From Sipunculus nudus (taxonomy: Eukaryota; Annelida; Sipuncula; Golfingiida; Sipunculidae), in the NCBI GenBank assembly GCA_026874595.1, contig CM049306.1, positions 50,604,019-50,668,018 of the forward strand: a stretch of 64,000 bases of DNA, given 5' to 3'. Each line of letters begins with the position of its first letter. Position 1 is the first letter of the stretch. The translations under genes were made by a program, and so were the position numbers. The notes beneath the pieces were generated by a model. That model worked only from the letters and a program-made list of their open reading frames with translations. It had not been told where the DNA came from and searched no databases. Below, piece after piece: positions 48,061 through 60,000 of this stretch.

Positions 48061-51000
48061 CATATTTATTGGTCTATTAAAACATTTTTGGCTGTTTTGG
48101 CTTTAATAACATTACCAGTTATGGATAGCTTTGTTTATTTTCACTTCAGTTCAGTGAAAATAAAACAGATATATCTTCAGAAACTTAGAATTTAATATTT
48201 TCTTTATGTTGCAGCCTAAATACAGGTGCAACTGTGATATAGGCTGGACCACTAACGGGATCACACCAGAATGTAACACTGATAAGAATGAGTGCAATGC
48301 AGGAAGATCTCCATGTTCCACCAACCCTCGGGTACAGTGTATAAACACACCTGGCTCATTTATATGTGGCCCCTGTCCTGCAGGTAAGAATCACCATACA
48401 ATGTTTCAGCAAATGTTTTTCCACTAATGTGTATTTTGATTATATTTTGGCATACTTATATATTTTTATTTATTTATATTTTTAGTTTTCAGTTTTTAGT
48501 TTTTTTTATCATTAACACAACTTTTGCATCATTTGAATTCATCATCATAACTGTTAATCTTTTTTTCTCCATTTTCTCCCCTCTGAATTAGATATACATT
48601 ACTTGTGATAGTGTGAATAATGATTCATATCAGAGAACATGTTTTTATTCATATTCCCCTTAGTATCAGTGTACACATGTATTTCTAAGTAGGTTATGAT
48701 AATGTTGTTGCATCTTTGAAATCTTCTGGTTACAATGGTGTTGTTATCTTTTTGATGTGAAAGCCACATAATAATAATATAATTGTTTTGCAGAAATTCT
48801 GCTTCTAATTTCATAGATCTATAACATTTTTGTACTGGTGACTGAGTACCATGTCCTTGGGATTAATTTAATATAAACTTTATTTATTTTACATGGATTG
48901 TACAACTAGTTACTATAACTAATACAAGGCACTCTCCATGGCTCGGATGTTGGCGCTCTGTAGTAGTTGGGATTAATTTGGCTTAGTGCTACTCTTTAAT
49001 CGAAATTGTTAGATGTTTTTTTAATGCAGAATTCAAAGTATCATTGAAATTGGAGTAAACTGTGATTTTAAACTGCACTATATCATGAATTTCACAAATT
49101 TTATATTGTTCCTGCAAGCCTGAAAAATATCACATCCTGACAAGTAAATTTCTTCTCCCCCCCCCCCAAAAAAAAAAAAAACAATAAAAATAAACTTTTC
49201 ATTTGTGCTTATTCCTTGCTAGTGTTAAGATGATAAACATGAAGATATGTATAGCAAGATCATTGCAATAGGGTGGATGGCCAATAGAGTGCAGTTTTCG
49301 GTATGTCTGCCATCACAACACTTAGTCGTTCCATTTAAATACCTGCTTAATTAAATAGTCACAATTACTATGGTTAATATCCCAATAATTGTTACAGGCT
49401 ATCAGGGCAATGGCTTCACTTGCAATGATATAGATGAATGTGCAACAAACAACGGTGGCTGCTCCCAGGCCCCCAGGGTAGAGTGTATGAACACAATAGG
49501 ATCACGCACCTGCGGACCATGCCCGGCAGGTGATTGTATAGATACATTATCTGCTTACTGTACTGAGCATATAACTGATGTTAAAAGTCTAATGGAAAAA
49601 AATCTAAAGAATCAGAAATAAATATGTATTACATTTTTTCGAGTGACTGTAATGAAGCTTCAAATAAGTGTTAGTTTATGCATTCTTATGATATCATCAG
49701 TGATGTCTGCTTTAATTTTAGGCTATAATGGTGATGGTCAGAGCTGCACATATGTTGGGATATGTAACCAGAATCATGGAGGTTGTCACCCTCAAGCCCT
49801 GTGTTCTGAAACAGGTGAGCAATTTTAGCTATCTGCAGGTACTGTATGGTTATCTGAATTAATTTGCAGGTTAGATGGTTATTGAAGTTGTTATCTTGAG
49901 CTAGTTTACTGTACAATATGTATAACAAATACACCTGGGTTATACAGTGTATATTAATTGTGATACATAAGGCCAAATATAAAGTAATGGTTCTCAGGTC
50001 TCAGTTTTAACCCCTGCATCAAAAATTTTGATTTTGATTTTCTTCTTTCAAGAAAATAAAATAATACAATTTTGATCAGATTTCCTTTGTTATGTAGTGC
50101 TTTTACCTGTTTAGCAAAAAAAATCTTTTATTATTGTGCTTTTCCCTGATCAAATGACATTTTTATCAAAACGCACAAAAAAAGGTAAAGCAAAAAAATT
50201 CCTGCCCGCACTGATTTTTTATAAAAAAAAAAAGTGCCTGATTTCCATTCCTTTTTTAGGGGGCCTTATGTGTTCAAGTTTTTTTTTTCAAGTGTCAAAC
50301 ATCTGATGCAGTAAACTTGGACTTAATGAAAGATATTATATTGAACAATTTCAGTGTTTATTTTATTTCATGAAGTATTTTGGTTTTACTATGTGTTTTA
50401 TTGATGTGCTTTGCTATACATAATCACTGAAACATATATTACATCATGATATCATTAGTGTTGTTTAAAAGTATACATGCAAAACTTTTTTTTGGCCACA
50501 TTGATACATATCTGTGTTTATCCATTCATATTTGGCATGTGCATCATGATACATTAATTGATCAATAAATCATACTGGCTCTTGTTGATTTTTAGCTCAG
50601 CTGACTGAAAGTCATCTGAGCTATAGCGATCACTCTTTGTCCGTCGTCCGTCTGTCCGTCTGTCCGTCCGTTAACCAGGCACAAATCGTAACCGCTGAAC
50701 CTAGAACCTTGTAACTTGGGATTCTGAGAGGTCCATGAAAAATCTCCTTGGAAACCAGAAATTAGGTCTCTGTTACCCATATCCTTCGAGCTATGGGGCC
50801 CCAAAGTACCCCCCAGAAAAGTCAAAAATTTCATACAAAAACTTCAATATCTCATTAACTACTTGACTGATGGTCATGATTTTTGGCATACATATTGATC
50901 ATGAGATGTTCCATCACTTCCTGCAGACTGGTGGCGCCACCTGTATTTTTCGATTTTTTACAAATTTTTTTCTCTATTTTTGAGACCTTTTAAAATGTGA

Positions 51001-54000
51001 ACATCTGTTAACAAGGCACAAATCGTAAAGCCTAGACCTAGAATCTTAATTCTTGATACACTGAGAGGTCCATGAAAAATCTCCTTGGAAACCAGAAATT
51101 AGGTCTCTGTTACCCATATCCTTCGAGCTATGGGGCCCCAAAGTACCCCCCAGAATAGTAAAAAATTTCATACAAAAACTTCAATATCTCCTTAACTACA
51201 ACACTGATGGTCATGATTTTTGGCATACATATTGATCATGAGATGTTCCATAAGTTCCTGCAGACTGGTGGCGCCACCTGTATTTTTCGATTTTTTTACA
51301 ATTTTTTCCTCTATTTTTGAGACGTTTAAAGATGCTGTCATCTGTTAACGTGGCACAAATCGTAACCGCTGGACCTAGAATCTTCATTCTCGACACACTG
51401 AGAAACCTATTAAAAGTCTCTGTGGAAACCATAAATTAGATCTCTGTTACCCATATCCTTCGAGCTATAGGGCCCCAAAGTACCCCCCAGAAAAGTAAAA
51501 AATTTCATACAAAAACTTCAATATCTCATTAACTACTTGACTGATGGTCATGATTTTTGGCATATGTATTGATCATGAGATGTTCCATCACTTCCTGCAG
51601 ACTGGTGGCGCCACCTGAATTTTTCGATTTTTTACGAATTTAAAAATGTGAACAGCTGTTAACAGGGCACAAATCATAAAGACTGGACCTAGAATCTTCA
51701 TTCTTGACACAATGAGAGGTCCATAAAAAGTCTGCATGGAAACCTGAAATAAGGTCTCTGTTACCCATATCCTTTGAGCTATGGGGGGCTCCCAATACCC
51801 TCAGAATAATGGAAAATTTGATAAAAACAAACTGCAACATCTCAATAACTACAACACTGATGGTCATGATTTTTGGCATACATATTGATCAAGAGGTGTT
51901 TCATCAGTACCTGCAGACTGGTGGTGCCACCTGTATTTTTTCAAATTTTTACAATTTTTTTTTCTCTATTTTCGAGACCTTTCAGGATGTAGTTATCTGT
52001 CAACAGGGTTCAAATCGTAAGGACTGGACCTAGAATCTTCATTGTTGACACACAGGGAGACCCATGATAAGTCTCCATGGACACATGAAATTAGGTCTTT
52101 GTTACCCATATCCTTTGAGCTATGGCACTCCAAAGTACAGCTCAGAATAATGGAAAATTTGATACAAAAGCTGAAGTATCTGAACAACTAATGCAGAGAT
52201 CACCATTATTGTTTTCATGGATATTGATAATGGAGTGTTTCATCAGTTTCTGCAGACTGGTGGCACCACCTGTATTTGTTCGGGTTTTTTTACGAATTTT
52301 TTCTCTATTTTTGAGACCTTTAAAGTTATGAACATCTGTTAACAGGGCACAAATCATTAAAACTGGACCTAGAATCTTCATTCTTGACACACAGGGAGAC
52401 CCATGAAAAGTCTCCATGGAAACCTGAAATTAGGTCTCTATTAGCCATATTCTTTAAGCTGTATGGCTCCAAATTACCCCCCAGAATAATGGAAAATTTG
52501 ATACAAAAACTGCAGTATCTCAATAACTACAACACTGATGGTCATGATTTTCGGCATACATATTGATCATGACCTGTTCCATCAGTTTCTGCAGACTGGG
52601 TGTGCCACCTCTATTTTTTTCAAATTTTTACGATTTTTTTTCTCTTTTTTTGATACCTTTAAAGATGTGGTTATCTGTCAACAGGGTACAAATCGCAACA
52701 ACTGGACCTAGAATCTTCATTCTTGTCATGCAAGAAGGCCCATGAAAAGTGCCTGTGGAAACTTAAAATTAGGTCTCTGTTACCCATATCCTTCAAGCTA
52801 TAGGACTCCTAAGTATCCCTCAGAATAATGGACAATTTGATACAAAAGCTGAAGTATCTGAACAACTAATGGGGAGATCACCATGATTCTTTGTATGGAT
52901 ATTGATGTTTGTAAGTGTTTTAATTAGTTTCTGCAGACTGGTGGAGCCACCTGTATTTTTGTACCCGCCAAAACAAAGTTTTGTGGATACTATGTTTTTG
53001 ACCGGGTTCCTCCGCCGTTGCCGCGTTCGTTTCCAGAGAGCTCCTCTGGGACTTGATTTTATCAGCTTTCCTAGCTCATATCTCGGGAACCGTTTGACTG
53101 ATCAGGAAATAAAATTTATACTAATGTAGCCCTTGGATAGCTCTATAACATACACAAAAAAATGGTGGCGCCACCTGTAACCATGTTTGCACAGTGTCCA
53201 TCTGTTCATCTGGTTAAAATTACTCATATCTCGGCAGTGGTTTGACATATCTGCCTAAAATTTTGCAGTTTTATACATCCTGGATAGCTTTCTTGATTTT
53301 ATGACAGGTGGCACCACCTACATTCACGTTCACGCTGATGACATCCAAGCTCATATCTCGGGAACCGTTTGACCGATCAGGCCAAACTTTTGCATGTGTA
53401 TAGATCTAACATAGCTCTTTATCATACACAAAACTGGTGGCACCACCTGCAACCATTTTTGCACAGCGTTTGTCTGTTTGTCTGCCATGCAATAAAGTCA
53501 CTCACATCTTGGCAGTGGTTTGACATATCTGCCTAAAATTTTGCAGTTTTATACATCCTGGATAGCTTTCTTGATTTTATGACAGGTGGCGCCACCTTTA
53601 TTCTAGATTATGCTGCAGACATCCAAGCTCATATCTCAGGAACCGTTTGAACGATTGGGCCAAAATTTTGCATGTGTATAGATCTCACATAGGTCTTTAT
53701 CATACACAAAACTGGAGGGGCCACCTGCAACCATTTTTGCACATTTTGCACAGCATCTGTCTGTTGGTCTGCCATGGCCTAAAATCACTCATTTCTCTGT
53801 AGTGGTTTGACATAACTGCCTAAAATTTTGCAGGTTTATACATCCTGGATAGCTTTCTTGATTTTATGACAGGTGGCGCCACCTACATTCTAGTTAATGC
53901 TGCACACATCAAAGCTAATATCTCAGGAACCATTTGACCGATTGGGCCAAAATTGTGCTTGTGTTTAGATCTCACATAGGTCTTTATCATACACAAAACT

Positions 54001-57000
54001 GCAACCATTTTTGCACAGCGTCTGTCTGTTTGTCTGCCGTGGGCTAAAATCACTCATATCCATGTAGAGGTTTGACTTTTCTGCCTAAAATTTTGCATAT
54101 GTATACAACTTGGACAGCTTTCTGGATTTGTGGTAGGTTGCACAACCTACATACACATTTAGGCTGCACACATCCATGCTAATATGCAACATACCTCACT
54201 CTGTTTCCCCTTGCCACTCAATCCATGCCTCACTTCACTCTGATTTTGGCAGATACACGTAGTCACTTGTCGGCTACCCGTATTCTAATTTTTAAAGTTT
54301 ACACATTTTTTCTCTATTTTTCAGATATATAAATACAGACTAAATCTTGGCCTGTTGGTTAATCTGTTTGATGCTTCAGTTGAATGGGTATCTACCATTC
54401 TGATGATAAAATTTCCTTTTGTGTATCTCTTCCCAGTCAGCTGAGCGTCATGACCCATGGGTCACTTGTTAGTGCTAGGTATCGCCTACAAATTTCATAA
54501 TGCAATATATTGTGATATGTGGTATTGTATTGCAATAAGTATTGTATTGAATTAATAGGAAAAGAGTTTTTTTTATATATTATACATAAATAAACTATGA
54601 ATGTTATCATAAATAATCCTTCTTTATCATTTTAGATATAATGAGACAATAAAAGTTTATTCCGATCAGTATATTTAAAACACAAAATATAGCAATATTA
54701 CTCACTAATATACTTGTTGTTGACATAATGCAAAGAAACCTTTAAAATCTAAGCTTTCTTTAGGCCTTTCATGTGTAAATAACCTGTCAGAGAATTCTGG
54801 ACCGTGGTTTCGCACAGAGTGGTATAGGTGGTGTGTACAATCAAAGCCTTTTACCACATCAGTAAGGCTTCCATTCGTATAAACAATAGTACTGTTAACT
54901 TGATCTTAATGCAGTTATGATAAGATGTGAAAAGAGAATATTAATAGATTATTAATTATTACGACCATGTTCATCACTTCTTTCTTTTTCCTGTATGGAA
55001 ATATCACTTGTATACCAGTCATAAAGTAGACGTGAACATTTCTTGGGATGGGCTTTTGATCTATGGTGTATCAGGCTTATTTGAACATTTCCTACGTAAC
55101 ATGTATAGATAATGCAATGGCTTTCACGTTAAGCCTGTTATTAATCCAAACCTTTTACTATGTTTAAAATTGTGACAGATTTATACGTTTTTCTTTCAGA
55201 AAATCAGTTTAAGGCACATTTAACAAAATATTGAAAAATATCAATATTTGAAAAGTGTATTGTGATACACAATATATGTGAATCACTGTATCTGGATATA
55301 CTGATAGATCGATATATCAGTGTAGATGTAAGTTGTTATAATAGTACTGTAGGTTATAAAGGTTTTTTAACCAAAGCAGTACTTGTTGATTAGAACTTGT
55401 ATCTGTTCTGGTAAACCTTTCAGTATGTTTAATTGTTTTACAGGAGGAGGTGTGACGTGCACCTGCCCAGCTGGTTACCATGGTAGCGGAATGGGTCCTT
55501 ACGGTTGCATTCTCTCTGGGTCTCCAAGCGGAGGCTGCTCACCAAATCCATGTTTTCACGGCACATGTGCAGTATGAACATTTTTACAATAGTTGTAACA
55601 ACAATAGTTATCTTTATAAACAATACTCCTGCATATACTCATGCAGGCAGATCTTTTATCACTCAAATGTCAGATAAACAGTTAGTGTGATGTTAAAAAC
55701 ACTAAGATATTGCATTCTTTGACCTTTGTCATGTAAAAACCAGTTCCCATTAAGACTTGCATGATTTTATATTCAATTAAGATTACCGGTAATCATCTTA
55801 TGATGTCTGTCAAAATCCTTGCACCTATAACATAATGACAGTACAATGGGTTTATATTATAATAGCACATGGGGACCTCTCCTCATGGACATCCCTGTAT
55901 TGTGGACCATTATCTATTACAACACTTGAGATGGTCCTGTGTAAAGGGCCCCTTTTACACAAGTTCATAACCTTAACTATTACAGCCCTTTTTTATAAAG
56001 AGCAAAAACCTCTACATGTTCCTGTAAGTGTGTAATTAAGAGATTCCACTGTACATAAACATCATATTATAAAGTTGAATGTACATCATATTATAAAGTT
56101 GATGTGAGACTTGCTGCATGTATGTTTTTATTTTAAACATGATTTTTATGTTTCCATAAATGTGTACGGTATTTTTATACTTAAGGTTGTGGGACAAGGC
56201 TACCAGTGTTCATGTTATGCAGGGTACACTGGTACAAATTGTCAAACTGATATCAACGAGTGCCAGTCTAACCCTTGTCAAAATGGAGGCACATGCATCA
56301 ATCAGGTGAATGCTTACCAGTGTTCCTGCCCTGACACTCACACCGGTCAGAACTGCCAGACTCCACAACAGTGTAAGTATTATTGAAGAAGCTATTTGTT
56401 TTCCCCTGTCATCTTTGAAAGTTTCTCAACTTGTATAATAATTTGATTCCATACTTGTGAATTTTAATTTTTATTCAGATACCAATTAAAATTTGGCTTG
56501 TCCTCAGGTTATAAAATTGTGAAACTAATGTGTTCAGTCAGTACTTGTACAAGTTTGTTGATATCAGCTTCTTATTCCACCACCTTTTTACCTGCGAACA
56601 ATTGAGCTTATTCTATGGCGTAGCGTTGTTTGTCCACTGTCCACTTTCATCCGTATGTTAACCCATCCTATTTTCAAAAATCGTTAGAGCTAGTGCCAAA
56701 TTTTATAGAAGAATCAGTCTCATAGTTCTCTATTGGTTTAAACTTATTTTTTGGCTATTGGCATTAACTTTACAAGGAAAAACCTTTAAAGATCTTCTCT
56801 CTTCGGAACCCTTCAGCCAAATTGTTCACTAAATTCACAGAGATAATCCCAGAAACAATCATTCTAAAGTTTGCTTGAATTGTTTCAGTTCAGAGATTTT
56901 TGGCCAAGTTACTGGAAACTGAACTGAGTCATTTACCAACAAATGTTTGTCATTTGAGTCTTATTTGAAATAGAGGTATTGGTGTATGGACCTTTCTTGT

Positions 57001-60000
57001 ATGGGGTTGAAGGTCATCAGTACATTAACCCATAATTTCTCAGAAACAGCAAGAGCTAGCAACCCAAAATTGTATGCAAAAATTAGTCACTTGTCAAATG
57101 TTATGGAATTGAGCTATTTATGGGGCAATCTGCATAAATTTACATTTTTCAGGGAAAAAGCTGTAAAACCTTTGAAAATCATCTTCTCTGAAATCATTCA
57201 GCCAGATTATTCAATATTTCACAGAAATGATCTTAGAGATGAGCTCCCTCCAGTTTGTTCAAATGGTTTGGGTTAAAAAAAATGTTGGTTGAGTTACAGG
57301 AATTTGAACTTAGTAATTTCTCAACCAAATGGCTGACCCTCCAGGGCTGGATTCCATACTGCCGGCAACCAGCAGTCTGTCCGTGCATCTTTGATAGCTT
57401 TGTCATATACAAGATTGCTGGAGCCACAATTGTTTTTGGGTGTTATGCGTCTGTGCACCAAGCAGCACATAGCCCAAGAGTTATTTGCTCAGCTGACTTT
57501 AAGTCATCTGAGCTATAGTCTTGGTCCATTGTCCATTGTCCATCCATCTGGCCATCCATTAACAAGGCACTTTTTGAAACCATAAGACCTACGCAACCAA
57601 AATTTGACATAGAGTTAGATGTCCCTAAGTTCTCCTACCACACCAAAAATTAGGTCACTGCAACTTTGTTCCTTTGAGAAATTAGGAAAAAACCTCCTTT
57701 TTTTCTTAAAATATATAGTGTAACATTTCAATACTGCCAAATATGAAAACTGCTGGTGTTGTTTTGTTCAAATTTGACATATTTAGTGCTCCATATATTT
57801 CCAATGCACTTGTCAGAAATTATGTAAACATTGCGTAGGTTTTAGAAGTCATGGACCCGAACATAATATACCTTGTCAAAACATCAGGAAATATATTTAC
57901 CTGGTATTTCAGGAGTGACATTTGTGTAATTGGTGCTTATACTCAAGTTCAAAATGTTCAGTGCTTGCATTGCACACTTACATGTCACACATGTACTTGA
58001 AAAGTTATGGTCCAGCATGGAAGCATTATACCTTATGTATATCCGATTTCACAGGTTCGCGGCCTTGATTGTATAAAGATTAAAAAAGTTTATCACATAC
58101 TTATGAGATCTGAATATTAGCAGGTATTGCTGGCTTTGAGGGAATTAAGAGTCATAAATGATTTAATTGTTGTAAAAATCAAAGCCTTTAAAAATTGGGT
58201 GCATTAATGCATTTGCAGTGAGCGTGATTACTCCCCCTTAAGCTATGTCTAATGCTTATATGCTTCATTTTTGTCAAGTTTATCCATATTGCAACCACAT
58301 GTGAAATCCATAATCCCCTACCATGCCAAGAATTTGGTCACTAGGACTTAATACCTTCAAGATATTAATGAAAAACTTCATATTTCCATTAAAAACCCAT
58401 TTTTACACTTCAAGACTGCCTAATATCAAAACCACTGATCTGACTTTTATCATATATAATATACATATTTTTCTATACATTCTCTATGCACATGCCAGAA
58501 ATGATGTCAGTATTGCGTAATTGTTTTAAGTTATGGGCCCAGACATAATGCACTTTGTAAAAAAATCAAGAAATATATTTACTCCCTTAACAAGAGGATT
58601 GCTGAAGCTAGAGAATTTTTGTCAGGGATGTAACATTATTTTATCAAAATTCAATTGAATATTCAAAATTAGTTCTGAATTTTTCAAATTTTATAAGTTA
58701 TTAGTATAAATATAAAATTAGTACCTTAAATTTTGCCAAACTTTGACCATGGCACGTTTGTTTCCTGTGAGCACTGTTGATATAATTTTCATATCATGCA
58801 CACATATAAGGATTTTAGTTTTTAGCTCAGCTGACTGAAAGTCATCTGAGCTATAGCGATCACTCTTTGTCAGTCGTCCGTCTGTCCGTCTGTCCGTCTG
58901 TCCGGTGGCGCCACCTGTATTTTTCCATTTTTTACGAATTTTTTTCTCTATTTTTGAGACCTTTAAAAATGTGAACATCTGTTAACAAGGCACAAATCAT
59001 AAAGACTGGACTTAGAATCTTAATTCTTGACACACTGAGAGGTCCATGAAAAATCTCCTTGGAAACCAGAAATTAGGTCTCTGTTACCCATATCCTTTGA
59101 GCTATGGGGCCCCAAAGTACCCCCCAGAATAGTAAAAAATTTCATACAAAAACTTCAATATCTCAATAACTACATCACTGATGGTCTTCATTTTTGGCAT
59201 ATATATTGATCATGAGATGTTCGATCAGTTCCTGCAGACTGGTGGCGCCACCTGTACTGTTTGATTTTTTACGATTTTTTCCTCTATTTTTGAGACCTTT
59301 GAGGATGCTGTCATCTGTTAGCGTGGCACAAATCGTAACGACTGGACCTAGAATCTTCATTTTCGACACACTGAGAGACCTATGAAAAGTCTCCATGGAA
59401 ACCAGAAATTAGGTCTCTGTTACCCATATCCTTCGAGCTATGGGGCCCAAAATGACCCCCCAGAATAGTCAAAAATTTCATACAAAAACTTCAATATCTC
59501 ATTAACTACATCACTGATGGTCATGATTTTCGACATACATATTGATCATGAGATGTTTCATGAGTTTGTGCAGACTGGTGGCGCCACCTGTATTTTTCAA
59601 TGTTCACGAATTGTTTTCTCCATTTTTGAGACCTTTAAGGATGTAGTTATCTGTCAACAGGGTACAAATCGTAAAGACTGGACCTAGAATCTTCGTTCTT
59701 GACACACAGGGAGACCCATGATAAGTCTCCATGGAAACCTGAAATTTGGACTCTGTTACCCATATCCTTTGAGCTATGGCACTCCAAAGTACAGATCAGA
59801 ATAACGGAAAATTTGATACAAAAGCTAAAGTATCTGAACAACTAATGCAGAGATAACCGTAATTGTTTGCATGGATATTGATCATGGAGTGTTTCATAAG
59901 TTTCTGCAGACTGGTGGCACCACCTGTATTTGTTCGTTTTTTTTTACGAAATTTTTCTGTATTTTTGAGACCTTTAAAGATATGAACATCTGTTAACAGG

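Larger units (their letters stand above)
47186..48214 (+). other. Cubilin intron 9
   Basis: Contains copy 2 of the dispersed repeat seen at 655-1150 (about 47330-47780) and a (TA)n run (47995-48057). No other feature. Confidence 0.6.
49815..55443 (+). other. Cubilin intron 12 (5.6 kb)
   Basis: The family A element at 50587-54471 fills most of it. The last 970 bp (54472-55443) has TTGTGATA / TATTGTAT words, perhaps a degraded MITE, but no supportable boundaries. Confidence 0.55.

Noticed and set aside
54472-55320. TATTGTGATA/ATATATCAGTG words as a MITE in intron 12
   Set aside because: I could not find matching inverted ends or a target duplication, so only the AT-rich words remain.
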